From NCBI GenBank assembly GCA_033398695.1, contig CM065815.1, forward strand, positions 142,335,001 to 142,399,000: a stretch of DNA of 64,000 nt, written 5' to 3'. The stretch comes from Orobanche coerulescens (lineage: Eukaryota; Streptophyta; Magnoliopsida; Lamiales; Orobanchaceae). This document shows, in pieces, positions 1 to 11,401 of the stretch. Below the pieces are notes generated by a model. The model ran no database searches. It had not been told where the DNA came from and saw nothing but the letters and a program-made list of their open reading frames with translations. Every line of letters starts with the position of its first letter. Within the stretch, counting starts at the first letter, position 1. A program made the position numbers and the translations under genes.

Positions 1-381
1 TCTAGAAGTGGAATGTTGATATTCACCTTTTGAAACATGTCGATAAATTGTTGAAGCTTTTCATCATATCTCGACTTGGCCAAACGCTGTGGAAATGGAG
101 CTTTTTCCTCAAAATCTTTCATATTCGAACTTCCAGGAGCCTTTCGGCCGATAGGTGGGTCGATAGGCTTCACTGCCGGCATGCTGTATGGGTATCGGTT
201 GGGCCTATCGGCCGATAGGCTGGCCGATAGGTTCTGCTGTATTCCATCTTCTTTCTCGTTTTCTGCTCCCGTTTCTAATACCTCCTCGTTTCCAGATTCC
301 TTAACTCCAGCCCCATGATTACTGTACTTTGTCCCACTCCGAAGCTCGATTGCGTTGCATTGTTGCGTCTTCGGGTTGGTC
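1..381 (-). other. Athila interior downstream of gag, no clear domain
   Basis: This 381-bp stretch follows the gag C-terminal segment on the minus strand. I see no protease or RT motif. It contains a cluster of the palindrome-like motif TATCGGCCGATAG and partial copies at 141-231, the same motif that forms an array in this element's LTR. Short ORFs here look like chance frames. Confidence 0.5.
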
Positions 382-1754
382 TCAGTCCGCTCGGAAAATG
401 CCCGGCTTATGAAATCCGGCTTGGGCGTTCGCCATTTGACTCATTTGGGTCTCCACCATCGACATCTGCTTTGTCAAGGCTATCACCGAGTTTCCAATAG
501 ATGTCACACTATGCTCGAGAGCTCCGAACCTCTTGTCTACTTTATAAATAAAATCTTTTGGCTCGCCTCCAACCGTTCCAAAGATCTCTTCCATAGGTGT
601 CTTAGCAATCGGCTCTTGAATAACCCCATTTTTCACGTTAAATCCCGGTGGTGGTGGAGAGCATTGTTCGGATTGGCATAGGAGAAATTAGGGTGGTTTC
701 GATTGTTCGGATAAGAGTTCCCCAATTTCCCCCTTGGAAGTTTCCTCCTTGCATGTAGTTCACATCCTCCTTAACTGCAATAGGCTCGTTTAACTCTTCA
801 AAAACTGAATTGACTCCCAGAGTATTCTTTCTTAGCATCTCGAGCTCTTTTTGTTGTTTTTCAAATTTTGCCTTTAAATCACCGTAGGCGTCCTCGTCAC
901 CGGCTGGAACCTTTCTTCTTGTCATCTTCCGATCGGTCACCTCCTCGTAATCATTGTTGACCGCCAGCTCAATGAGATTCTTGGCCTCTTCATAATCGTT
1001 AGCAAGAAATCCCCCTTTCGATGAATAGTCCAATTCTCTTCTAGCCTTCCTCGTCAAACCCCGATAAAACCGAATATAGATCTCCTCTTTGTCAATTCCA
1101 TGCTGTGGGCATTTGCGAAGTAGCTTCTTGAATCGGATCCATGCCTCGTATAAATATTCATCCTCATATTGCTCGAATTGCAAGATATCGTTGATTTGTT
1201 TTTGCACCTTCGAGGGAGGATAGAACTGTGCTAAGAACAACCGGGTCATCTCTCTCCAAGTACCAATTTCCTTCCGATCTAGGCTCTTGTACCAATCTAG
1301 CGCATCGTCTTCTAAGGAGAATCGGAATAGGCGGAGCTTAATGACATCCGGAGGCACTCCGTTTTCCTTGATAGTGGCACATATATCCAAAAACGACTCA
1401 AGGTGAGCGTTTGGATCTTCATTAACTCCCCCTCCGTATGTTTGAGACTTCACTGTAGCAATGAGGGACGGCTTAAGCTCGAAGTTGTTGGCATCAATCT
1501 TTCCCCAACCTCCTTCTTGATAATCGTCCGGCCTTAGGTCGAAGCGGGCATTCAAAGGGATCTTCTCGACGAGCGAGTTCTCGTGGTTGGTCAACAATGC
1601 CGGCCATGGTATCAACGAAAGGTATAGTAATAGTCTCGGTTCTCGCTTCTTGCTTCTTCCTCCTCAAAGACTTCTCGATTTCCGGGTCCAAAGGAAATAA
1701 GTTCTTTCCTTGGGATCTCGTGATCATGCACCGCCTACAAGGAAAAGAAAACAA
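382..1754 (-). pseudogene. gag: Athila-type gag polyprotein, frameshifted
   Basis: Capsid/nucleocapsid precursor of the element, read in at least three frames. The N-terminal piece (1754 to about 1600) begins near MITRSQG and is rich in charged residues. The reading then shifts to 1615-638, which holds the retrotransposon gag core: DDALDWYKSL, then LYEAWIRFKKLLRKCPQHG, followed by GLTRKARRELD. A third frame (636-382) carries the gag C-terminal region with repeated T/Q/M-rich heptad-like text (IALTKQMSMVETQMSQMAN). The core motifs match gag of Athila/Tat elements, where they help build the virus-like particle. At least two frameshifts mean it cannot make a full product. No CCHC zinc knuckle is visible here. 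Confidence 0.8.
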
Positions 1755-1853
1755 GATGTGAGGAAACGAGATCGAATATTAATAATAAAAGTAAACTACC
1801 TAAAGTAACAATCTCTTCTTTTTCGAATTATTCCCTTAAATTTTCTATCAATT

Positions 1854-1870
1854 CCCCGGCAACGGCGCCA
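1854..1870 (-). other. Primer-binding site complementary to tRNA-Asp
   Basis: On the minus strand this reads TGGCGCCGTTGCCGGGG, the complement of the 3' end of plant tRNA-Asp including CCA. It lies five bases inside the LTR edge. It primes minus-strand cDNA synthesis and fixes both the orientation and the LTR boundary. Confidence 0.9.
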
Positions 1871-1875
1871 AAAAT

Positions 1876-3336
1876 TGATCGCTTGGATTCGCGTAGTATG
1901 GTTTTCAAATCCGATCAATTTTAAAATTTGTAAAACCTCGGAGTATTTCCAAGGTGTCGAACCCAAGGGAATTGATGTGTCGAAAATAAAAGAAGTAACT
2001 CTACTCAAAATTCGACTGCTATTTAGGAATCCGAAAATTTGTTTGCTTCTAATTATCTAAATTTAAAAATCGAAAAACAAAAATTGAATAAAAGATGAAT
2101 AATCTAAATTAAGCAAATAAAGCAAATTAACAAGATAAAATCACAAGTCGCAAGGTAATTGATCCTAGGGTAGTATCATCTAATTGAGTTCACACAATCC
2201 ATTCACTTGATTCCTTCTCCCCAAAATTTAATTCAATCCTAGAAATAATCACTCGGTCGATCTAGAATTCCTGTCAAGGCAACCTAGAAAGATAGTTAAT
2301 TAAAACCCTTTTCCCCGCCAGGGCTCAAAGAATTAAAATCACTTAAAAAGCACCAACTTATTTATCTATGATTTATCTTTCTCCGCTAGGTCTCAAGATA
2401 AAATCATATTGTGTGTCAAGTATTTCCACTAATCAATTACTCCTTCCGGACAAAATCAATTAGCTAACATGCATCGATTAAGGGCCCTTTAATCTAACAT
2501 GAGATTTAACACAACTTGAACACAAGCCTAGGATGAAAGGTCAAAAGGTAATCAAAGGAATATCATGTGATCATCAATTAAATTTACTAACCCTAGAATC
2601 AATCAAAGGAATTAGCGGACATAATTGAAATTAGACAAGAAATAGATGAAGAATGCATATTATTAATATGAAAAGAGAGATTACAACCCTTATGGATGAA
2701 CTCCGAGTCTTCAATCTCCCAAAAACAATAATAATTCTCCTCCAAAAAGTTCTTGCATCAAAGAAATTAATCTTGCTAAGAAGATCTAAAAATTGTAAAA
2801 GATGAAAAAGAATGATAAAGAATGATCCAATATGATAAAAGCTGATAGAGAATACTCAAACTAGGTCTAGAATGAGGTTTATATAGCCTAAGGGGGTTAC
2901 AATCCCGATTAGCCCTAATCTAGGAAATAAATAATATCCAAAAGAGTCAAAATCCGTCCAAAAACGAGAGCCCGCTGGGAAGCCTTTCGGCCTGGCCTAT
3001 CGGCCGATAGTCTGGCCGATAGTTGCTTCGTCGATCTCTTCACTCGATAGGCAGGAATTCCTTTCGGACACACCTATCGGCCGATAGGCTGGGCCGATAG
3101 GGTGGTCTGTCTCTCGCAAAATTCCGTCTCTTCGTCCGTTTGACTCGACTCTCGGTCCTTTGTCTCGTTTTGGGTCCTTTTGGCTCTAAAAACCTGCAAA
3201 CACACTAAAACCAACCCAAACGCGTAATACGGCTCGACTAATCATAAATAAGCCAAATACGAGCACATTAATCACGAAACGAGATAAAAACCTAGTATAA
3301 AATCCTAGAAATATGTGGTAAAATTACCACTTATCA
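1876..3336 (-). repeat. Athila 5' LTR (1461 bp)
   Basis: Bounded on the minus strand by TGATAAGTGGTAA at 3336 and CGATCA at 1876, giving the TG...CA ends of an LTR beside the primer site. A TATATAAA box on the minus strand lies at 2885-2878. Upstream of it in U3 is a cluster of CTATCGGCCGATAG-type motifs (2981-3101). The second LTR is outside the window, so age cannot be estimated. Confidence 0.85.
2981..3101. repeat. U3 array of CGGCCG-centred inverted repeats
   Basis: About five full or partial copies of CTATCGGCCGATAG and half-sites (CGATAG) lie within 120 bp, some 100-200 bp upstream of the minus-strand TATA box. Similar copies occur at 141-231 in the same element's interior. Confidence 0.75.
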
Positions 3337-3431
3337 TGATTCATTGCAGGTTGTCGGCAACGGATAGCGGATGTTATCTGGAATTGTTTTGCGTTGATCG
3401 TTCTATGTTTCAAGTTTCGGGGACGAAACTT

Positions 3432-3449
3432 CTTTTAAGAGGGGTAGAA
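3432..3449 (+). other. Polypurine tract
   Basis: The purine-rich run TTTTAAGAGGGGTAGAA sits directly before the LTR start TGTAATACCC. It is the plus-strand DNA primer site. The minus-strand elements A and B have the same tract as its complement. Confidence 0.85.
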
Positions 3450-3615
3450 TGTAATACCCGAGATCCTTGTTCCAGATTCATTGAGTTTTCTGGGTTTTAT
3501 CGGATTGTTATGGTCCACATCGTTGGAATGTTGTGCCATGTGTGGTTGTGTCATGAGTTGACATGTGTTTGATTTCCGTTCCAGATCATTTCATGAGTTT
3601 TTGACCCATTTCAAT

Positions 3616-3992
3616 GTAGCGCACGCTACCGCTTGTGGTGTAGCGCACGCTACTGTGCTATTGTTAGCGCATGCTACCGGGCATGTAGCGCACGCTAACT
3701 GGCAGTCCAGAGGTAGTCCAGGAGCTACTGGACTGGGATTGGGGTCTCGTTAGCGCACGCTAAGGTTGATAGCTAGCGCACGCTATCGACTGATTAGCGC
3801 ACGCTAATCATTATTCCTCGCGCATGCTACCTGGTAGGTGCAGATCTGTCCAGGGGCTACTGGACTAGTTTCGTGACCCGTTAGCACACGCTACGCTTAT
3901 TTGGCTAGCGCACGCCAACCGTTACAGGCCAAGTATTCTGAGGCGTTGACCTCGTTAGCGCGCCCTAATGCTGTCTGGTTAGCGCACGCTAA
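3616..3992. repeat. U3 array of TAGCGCACGCTA motifs
   Basis: About twelve copies of an inverted-repeat motif (TTAGCG-CA-CGCTAA with variants) occur at irregular spacing of 15-60 bp in 376 bp, ending just upstream of the TATA box. Arms are conserved as G/C-rich half-sites while the sequence between copies is not. Confidence 0.85.
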
Positions 3993-4003
3993 TAACTGTA
4001 CAG

Positions 4004-4011
4004 TATAAATA
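4004..4011 (+). promoter_or_regulatory. LTR TATA box
   Basis: TATAAATA lies 12 bp after the last U3 motif and is followed by a pyrimidine-rich region (TTCACTTCGTCATTTCTC). Transcription would start near 4035. Confidence 0.65.
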
Positions 4012-4530
4012 CTGGGCAGTAGGCTTCACTTCGTCATTTCTCACTTTTCTTCATCTCTTTCCATCGGGAGCGAATTCCAAGGGAGATTTTGGGTGATCTT
4101 CATCATCAAGCTTCATCTTGGAGTGGATTTGTAGGTGTTTAACAACATTTAATTATCTCCCTTGCTCAAATCAAGGTATTCTCTTCTTAGAACCCTAGTT
4201 TCTTGAATTTGGGGGTTTTCCTTGGTTTTGGTGATTTTTACCCGATCTTATCCGATCGGTTGAGTATTATTGAGTGTCTTGGCCGTGGCTTTTGGTTTGA
4301 CAACTCATTTATTGAATTTGTATCACCCGGAATAATGATTCTTGATCTCCTTGAGAACACTTAGATCCTTGTTGTTCTTAGTGTTGATTTGGATTCCGAT
4401 TAGTTTGTTGATTCGTGATGGTATTGTTCTCGTAGTATTCGGGGGACTGTCGAGATTCTTGATCGTTATTTGGAAGCCCGGGGGCTGCTCGAACCCATCC
4501 GTTCGATGTTCCATTGCTCGTGGTTTTGAG

Positions 4531-5763
4531 GCAAGTATCTTGCCCAAACACTTCGTGTTTCGTAGACATAATAAATTGGTGATTGTCTATGTGTGAAAAT
4601 TGAATGTTATTTACCTTTCAAAAGAATCAATATATATATAAGTATCTATTCCCGATAAAGGTCTTCTTCAAATTAACTTGAGTGTTCAAGAACGAATGTG
4701 TCATTCTGAGAATGGGTATTAGTATTGTATGTTGTGCCCGGTTTTCATGTGGTACTGTTAGATGACTGTCGTCACGATGACGTGTGATGTTGTGTCGTTC
4801 TCCATTGGGTTTTTCACTCGGGGATGTCTCATGGAGGCTCCGAGGTCCGTGGTTTACTAGCACCAGATGCGAATAACCCTTGGGAGGATGTCGATGTGAA
4901 TATTTGGGTCCTGGACCCCGTGATTTGTGATTGGAATTGTATTTTGGAAATAACCTTGGGCTGTGTCCCAAAATGGGTTCTGGAAGGCTGTGAATTCTTT
5001 AAAACATTTTACTAGATGTTTTCCTCGTTTCTTTCCTACCTTTCATAGTTTGTAGGTTATGTTGTTAATCTTGCTTGTGTCCGATTGCGGAGGCCATTCT
5101 AGTGAGTACTCTGAGTATATGGTTTATAGTCCTTTGCATTGGAATTCGGATATTACTTCTGAGTGTGAGAGTTATATTCGTTCACTCCGAGAGGGCCTGA
5201 CGGGGCCGAGGAGGGTTCCGCTTATGACGGTTCCGCGAACATTTGGGTTAGCCACTCCAAGAGGGCCCGACGGGGTCGAGGAGGGATTCGCATATTTTCG
5301 GATCCACGGTTAACCAGGAGTATTTTTAGCCTTGTGGCTTGATGCATTTTTGTGATATGTCCGGAGTATCACGATGTTTTGACTTGCCATAATGCTTGGG
5401 ATGTAATACATATTTATCAGAGATGCTTAGACTAGAATGGATTATGGATGATGTGTTGTGTGTAATTGGTCCTCAATTATAAATTGATGTATGGCTATAG
5501 TTTTTGTGATTATTTTCCAATCAAAAAATCCCGGGATTCGGAGTTGTTTTCAAAGTGCTTACTTGTTCAATTCTACTTTCAAGACTTGAACTATTTTAAC
5601 TAAATGAAACATCTCGGGAAGTCTTTCTAAATTAATCAAGTTATTGTATTCCCAGAGTATGATATGTATGGCTTGTATTTATATTTTATACTTGCACTAG
5701 CAAAACAGTGGAGTTTTGCTAACCCCCGAGTAATCGGGGGGTGGATGTCTGTATTGCATCCAG
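4531..5763 (+). other. Candidate LTR leader intron with GC donor
   Basis: The 5' site TTTTGAG|GCAAGTATC matches the strict context usual for GC-AG introns. The 3' side has TTGCTAACCCC (branch-like CTAAC), a strong C/G hairpin, then GTATTGCATCCAG|GTAATTG. Similar modules stand at the matching place in the LTRs at 33082, 48827 and 51265, and with a GT donor at 55789. No transcript evidence is available here. Confidence 0.4.
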
Positions 5764-6131
5764 GTAATTGCAAGTTGCTGGGGAGCGAATCACAGGATCG
5801 ATATGAAGGATGATGGAAGACGACGATACTAATCACATGAAGACCAATCGTAGAGTATGTTGGATAGTCTTGTTGGTTATTTATACGATGTATTGTTATC
5901 CCGATTTATGGGAGCGTTATTGTATTCCAGCCCCTGCGCGGGTATCAGTTTTGGGAATGAATCATGTATGTAATGTTGTGTGTTGTGATAAAAGACCAAA
6001 TCGGTCTAATGGTCCTTTACGTAGCCATGTTGGCATGTGAAGTGATGCATTATATTGTATTTAGCCTGGTAGATCCTCATGGAGAGGGTCTGCGGCGCTG
6101 TAATATTCCCGAGTGGTTTGGGGGTGTTACA

Positions 6132-8169
6132 CATCCATCCCATGCGCACCTTGTGCCGGCTCCTCAAGTTGGAAATCACATGAAATACATGAAAGGCATT
6201 TCCCCTATTTAAGGGGTTAGAGCTGGAATCACTAGTGCAAGTACGTAATCATATGGAACATGTTAATCCATTTATCTAAATCATGTCAACAAATAGTTTA
6301 ATATTCCGGAATATCAATCAAATTTGTTACAATACTCATCAAGGTTCATCAGCCCAAAAATAATTCCACAATACTCAATAATTATCGATGTTCTGCCCCT
6401 CAAGGTACGAAACCTTATACGCCCCGTCGGACATCCCTGGGTGAATAATCTCACATTCGTGATTTTCCCCTCAAGGTACAAATCTTCATACATCCCGTCA
6501 GATATCCCTGGGTGAACAATACAACCTTTCCCAATCATATGCATGATTCAACATTTATAAATGCAAGAATAATATTACATATAATTAAGTACTTGCCTTG
6601 CTTCTAGAACACAAAAAAACGACGAAAGGAAAGGTTTCAGCTCAAGCCCTTCACAAGGAATTCAACCCTATGATAATACTAACACTCAATCAACAATTGT
6701 ATGAGGGAAAACAATAAGGAATACCCAAATGCCCCCACTTAGATATTTAATTGGACATTACAAGAGTGTGAGTTCCTTCAACTCAATCAATGAATATAAC
6801 AAATCAAACAACAAAGTCACAAGGAATACAATCTACTACAACTATATAATCATAACTCCACCACATAATACAGTTTGATCGAAACTAGAGGAAGAAACTA
6901 CCCAGAATTTCCCAAATCTCCAAAACTAGGGTTTTGAGGAAGTTAACATGATTTAAAATTAAAAATGGATGATTTGATGATAGATTGGTGTTATGATGCT
7001 CAAAATTGTCTCCCATTGATGTTGGAACATAACCCCATCGAAACCTCCTAATAAATCACTCCGACGCGGAAGAAGAGAATAGAAAGTGAGAAGTAAAGAT
7101 TTTCGCCGATACCCGCTTCTTATACTGGTGTATGTTATGGCTAACAGGTGTACCTTACGACCACAACAAACGGTCATTACGGTTGTAATAGTTGGATTCT
7201 ACGAGCGTAAGATCTGGACTATGCATTTTCTAAACATCCTCGATTACGGCCGCACCAAGGGAACTCATAGACATAGCAAGACTGGCATTATGGTCGTAAT
7301 ATAAAGGATCAACAACCATGAAATTACTGGACATACTGCCGAAACAGGTAGGGGCTTACGACTGTAACTCTGTTGCTGACAGCAGGTCTATTCAGCAGCT
7401 ATAGTAGAATGCAAAAATACAAAAAGTGATCAAGCGCTTACGAAGAGTTTTCAATGATGAACTTAAGTGCTAAGCAAACACGTGATTCCAACCACCAGAA
7501 GGTATGGAAAAGGATATAAAGTCAGATGCCGAAAACTTTGAAAAATCACAGCATGACCCAAACATCTGAAAATCAGGATTCAAGATCGAATAACCACACC
7601 AAAGCTCACAACACGTCTAGTTTGTTAAATGAACTTGTAGAAATGATGAAACAACACTTTCGAACAAGATTTACAAGAATCGAACCCAAATGTAGAAAAA
7701 TTGCCTAAAAACCAGATGGTTCTGGCATAGGCCTTTAGCATGCGCTAATTAGTGCATTATCATATGCTAGTGATGCAAAATAGTGCGTGTTAACCTGTTA
7801 CTTACTGTGCGCTAAGTCTCCTATACAGTAGCATAATAGTGTAGCCAAGGAAGCCCGAACACGACCCGAACGATGCAAAACACGAATGTTACCAAAAAAC
7901 AATGAAGCACTTATGTAGACATCGATATATGAACTAAAATTTTAATCAAATTCTCAAAAACATCAACCCAAAATACAGGAAAACGGGCTCCAACGACAAC
8001 CATTTAAAAATTTGTAAAGATAGTTAAAATCATGAAATAATTAAAAATAACCACGAAACTTGCCCGATTTACAAAAAGTGAAAAAGATAACATGTCATAA
8101 AAATCATAACAAGTACAAGCGAGTTGCTGAACTCGAAAAGATACTAAAAACAAAAATACGGATCTTACA
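6132..8169 (-). repeat. Element A 3' LTR, truncated
   Basis: The right edge GATCTTACA abuts the polypurine tract. The left edge is cut by the plus-strand chromovirus inserted at 6131, so the terminal TGTAACACC segment is missing. Leader-intron-like marks survive in decayed form: AAG|GCAAGTACTT on the minus strand at 6598-6587, and CTAACCCC with a C/G hairpin around 6204-6218. Inverted-repeat motifs related to TTACGGTCGTAA (7143-7375) and to TAGCATGCGCTA (7736-7830) form a weak U3 array. Confidence 0.7.
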
Positions 8170-8190
8170 TTCGACCCCTCTAAAAAGAAG
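8170..8190 (-). other. Element A polypurine tract
   Basis: The minus strand reads CTTCTTTTTAGAGGGGTCGAA immediately before the LTR start TGTAAGATCC. A degenerate GTTTCGGAACAAAC block is just upstream, matching the other chromoviruses here. Confidence 0.75.
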
Positions 8191-10577
8191 TTTGTTCCGA
8201 AACTTAAGAAGTAAAAAGTTTGAGGTATCTTACACAGATCTTCTCTTCTTCGACTCCATGACTCGACCATTGCACTTTAACCAACAGAATAGTTTTGTGG
8301 CGAAGTTGTTTCTCACGATGCTCAAGGATCTCCACCGATCTCTCTTTAAATGTGACATCATCCGCTATCTCAATATCCCTATAATCAGTTATATGAATCG
8401 GGTCCGGAACATACTTTCTCAGCTGAGAGATATGAAAAATATTATGGACGTGACTTAAAGCTAGGGCTGGGCACTTGGACCCTAAATTCCGATCCCGTTC
8501 CGATCCCGTCCCGAAAATTAGCGGGACGGGACGGGATAGTTTCTTAAAATGACAATCCCATCCCGTCCCGTCCCGCTCTGTTACTATTCAAATGGGACGG
8601 GATGGGACCGGGACCATCCCAATCAATCCCGTCCCGTCCCGTAATATTTAATATAATTAATTTTTTTTTATATATCATTTAATCATGTAAACCCTAAATT
8701 GATGTATGATGTATGAAACATCAAAGTTTCAGTTTTAATTTTCAGTTTTAAGTTGATGTTTTCTGCACTTTCAATTTGGATTTTATCTTCACGTGTTGAT
8801 GTTGATGTAATATGCACTATGCAGTTGGATTATTGATCTATTGCCCTTTGTGCGTGTTTACGTTATTATCTATTTTGTTCTGTGTGTTTTTTAAATTTCT
8901 AATAGATATTGGGGGTCACTTTTTTTTGGAATGACTAGTTTGGATTTTTTTTTTTTAAATTTCTACCTCATTCATTTGATAATTCCAAAATTTATAGCTG
9001 TCTCATTCGTTTTTTCACAGTTTCTGTAAAGATCAATAAATGTACGGGATATCCCGTCCTGTCCCGGTCCTGACCCGAACCCGAACGGGATCGGGACGTG
9101 CGAGATGAATTTCAAAATACGCAATCCCGTCCCGTCCCGTCCCGATAATTTATTTTCGGGACGGGACGGGATTCGCCCAATCCCGACCCATCCCGTCCCA
9201 TGCCCACCCCTACTTAAAGCTGGAGGTAATATCAAGCGATAGGCCAACTAACAACTCTGTTTAAGATCACGAATGGCCCAGTATACCTCGAACTGAGTTT
9301 TCCTTTCTTCCAAAGTGATAGACTTCCTTTGTTGGTGGCACTTTGAGTAGAATGTGGTCTTCCACCTCGAACTACAAAGGTCGACAACAAACATCAACAT
9401 AATTTTTTTCCGAATATGAGCAGTCAATAATCTCTGTTGAATGATAGCGATCTTATCCTTGGACTCTAACAACATATCCGGCTCCATCCCGACTAACTCC
9501 GAGGCCTCATCCCAACAAGTGGTGATGTACATCGCCTACCATACAAGGCCTCAAAAGGTGCCATTTTCATTGTCGAATGCCAACTACTGTTGTATGTAAA
9601 TCGATCAAGGGAAAATTGAGTTCCCAACAATATTCCATTCTATAACGCATTCCCATAGCATATCTTTCAATGTCTGAATTGTCCGCTCAGTCTGACCATC
9701 TGACTACGGATAAAATAACGTACTCAACCCTAAACTGGCCATCCCGATTAGAAACGATAGTTTTAGGCATACCATGCAGCCTAACAATCTCCGATATGAA
9801 TACTCAAGCCATCCTTACCAGTACCCATGTATCCTTGATACCTAGGAAGTGAACCGACTTGGTTAATCGATCGATAATCAACCAAATCATGTTCATTTCA
9901 CTTTTAGTCCTCGACATCCCCATGATGAAATCTATGGAGATATATTGCCACTTCCACTTAGGAATGGGAAGCGGCTTCAACAACCCAGCTGGTCATTGAT
10001 GCTCGATTTTGATCCGCTGGTAAGTCACACACCTCAAAACGAACTCCATGACATCCTTCTTCATATATTCCACTAGAAGTTTTATATCAAATCCTTGTAC
10101 ATCTTACTCGTCCCGAGATGGATTGATTAAGGCATAGCATGAGCCTCTCAGAGTATTCTCTGCCTCAAGTATAAATCATTTGGAACACAGAGTCTGTCCT
10201 GGAACCTCAAAATGTTGTCCTCATAGACCATAAAACTATGGGCTTTCCCATTAATCACATCCGCCTTCGGTTGAATAATCATCGGGTCAGTCTATTATTT
10301 CCCCTTGATGTCATCAACTAAGCGCAAAGTAATCTCGAGGACTAACAATTGCCATTGCACTCTCCAAACCTCAATTTCCTGCTCGATCAATTCTTTCCGA
10401 ATGCTTGAGGTGTAAGAATCTCTAGCATCTAAAACGATACTGGCTTCCGACTCGACGCGTCAGTGATGACGTGGCCTTCCCTGGATGGTAAAAGATTTCC
10501 AAGTCGTAATCCTTTATCAAATCCAACCAACGGTGATGCTTCATATTCAACTCATTATGACTGAATATGTAATTCAA
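8191..10577 (-). pseudogene. pol: Element A integrase and chromodomain remnant
   Basis: Decayed integrase and C-terminal chromodomain of a chromovirus, interrupted by the hAT-like element at 8462-9212. Identity rests on line-up with elements B and C: the minus-strand text opposite 8230-8330 parallels their chromodomain segment, and 9620-10110 parallels their integrase core (the same 'TC-GT-CA-TCTGA' text as at 53720 and 58905). No frame stays open for more than about 95 codons. The chromodomain of such elements is known to steer integration to marked chromatin; this copy cannot function. Confidence 0.65.
8462..9212. mobile_element. hAT-like non-autonomous DNA transposon (751 bp)
   Basis: Ends are TAGGGCTGGGCA on the left and TGCCCACCCCTA on the right, a 12-bp terminal inverted repeat with one mismatch. 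It is flanked by a perfect 8-bp duplication CTTAAAGC (8454-8461 and 9213-9220). TAGGGGTGGGCA-type ends with 8-bp duplications are typical of hAT elements. Subterminal regions on both sides are packed with GGGACGGGAC repeats in opposing orientation, likely transposase sites. The AT-rich centre has no transposase ORF. It lies in element A's pol, so it is younger than A. Confidence 0.85.
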
Positions 10578-11401
10578 ATGGGATAATTACATCTACCTTG
10601 TTAGATGCCCCTTCTCAAATAAACCACCATTTGTTGAACAATAACGAAGTAGTAACAATTAGAGTATTTGTAATTACATAGAAGTCCCAAAGTAACCAAT
10701 TTTAAAATGGCCAAACACATTCCTATTACATGCTTATATTGCAAATTGCAAATTTGACCCTAACTTATAACAAACTTTATATTACCCCAAAATCATATCT
10801 TATTTTATAAATTGATCTTATTTACTCTAAGTTTATATTATACTTTTGTTAATCTGAAAAAACTGAAATAAAATAAAAAAAATAGCTTTTACTGTTTTTA
10901 TTTTTCTTTTAGAATAATGTATTTTTTTTCTATTTTTACTTTGTTTTAAAATAATATGTTATTTAAACTATTGTTGTTAACCGGAAATAAAAATAAAAAA
11001 TAAATAAAAGAGGAACATTTTTTTCTGCTTTTATTTTTCTTTTAAAAATGTGTTCCTTAAAATATTTTTGTTAACATAAAAAATATTTTTTTTCTATTTT
11101 TCTTTTTCTTTTGAAATAATATGTTTTTGTTTTTCTTTTAAAATAATGTGTTTCATTTAAGTTATTTTATTTAATGTTGAAAATAAAATTAAATAATAAA
11201 TAATGTCGGAAGATAAAGGACTTAAGTTGAATTATGGAAAATGTGAGGGATATATTTTCAAAATGAGAAAATAAGGTCATGTTTGGGAGGAAACCGATTT
11301 CATCCTTGCCAACAAAAAAGACCTATATGTAACTGTTGAACTAATGGGTATCCAGATGTAATTAGAACATCTAACAGGGGTGCTAGATGAAATTCACCCA
11401 T
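10578..11401. mobile_element. Inverted-repeat element in element A (824 bp)
   Basis: The ends ATGGGATAATTACATCTA and, inverted, ATGGGTGAATTTCATCTA form an imperfect terminal repeat. Subterminal copies of TTAGATG follow on both sides. The flanks carry TTCAA (10573-10577 and 11402-11406), a possible 5-bp duplication. A mutated longer one (TAATTCAAA against TTTCAAATT) is another reading. The inside is very AT-rich with repeated TTTTCTTTTAAAATAAT-like runs and no coding sequence. It interrupts the RNase H of element A cleanly. The superfamily is not resolved. Confidence 0.6.

Larger units (their letters stand above)
1..3336 (-). mobile_element. Athila-type Ty3/gypsy retrotransposon, 5' part only
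   Basis: Minus-strand LTR retrotransposon entering from the left edge. In element order it has a 5' LTR (3336 to 1876), a primer-binding site matching plant tRNA-Asp (1870-1854), a short leader and a broken gag (from 1754). The tRNA-Asp primer, the long LTR opening with TGATAAGTGG and the gag type fit the Athila group. Protease, RT and integrase lie outside the window. The right LTR edge abuts the 3' tail of a plus-strand chromovirus, so this is the younger of the two. The other target-site duplication is off-window, so the insertion site cannot be confirmed. Confidence 0.82.
3337..6131 (+). mobile_element. Plus-strand chromovirus (Tekay/Del-like), 3' end only
   Basis: The only interior remnant is 3337-3449, the last bases of pol plus polypurine tract. 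It includes a GTTTCGGGGACGAAACTTC block, shared in similar form with the other chromoviruses here. A complete 3' LTR follows (3450-6131). The interior is cut by the Athila element at 3336/3337. The LTR ends inside the 3' LTR of the older element A, so this copy inserted into A. Confidence 0.8.
3450..6131 (+). repeat. Chromovirus 3' LTR (2682 bp)
   Basis: Runs from TGTAATACCCGAG to GGGGGTGTTACA. In order it holds a U3 array of TAGCGCACGCTA motifs (3616-3992), a TATA box (4004-4011) and a candidate leader intron. The intron's GC donor TTGAG|GCAAGTA is at 4531, TTGCTAACCCC with the hairpin CCCCCGA-GTAA-TCGGGGG is at 5716-5740, and the acceptor CCAG ends at 5763. A doubled block containing GACGGGG (5193-5285) lies inside the intron. 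A terminal hairpin (6064-6096) precedes GGCGCTGTAATATTCC. Boundaries are sure; the intron is inference. Confidence 0.85.

Noticed and set aside
1854..1870. tRNA-Asp-like sequence as a possible tRNA gene
   Set aside because: Only the 3' 17 bases complement is present, exactly at the LTR edge. It is a primer-binding site.
3616..3992. Short regularly repeated palindromes that might suggest a CRISPR array
   Set aside because: Repeats are about 12 bp, irregularly spaced, in a plant LTR promoter, without cas genes. They are U3 motif arrays.
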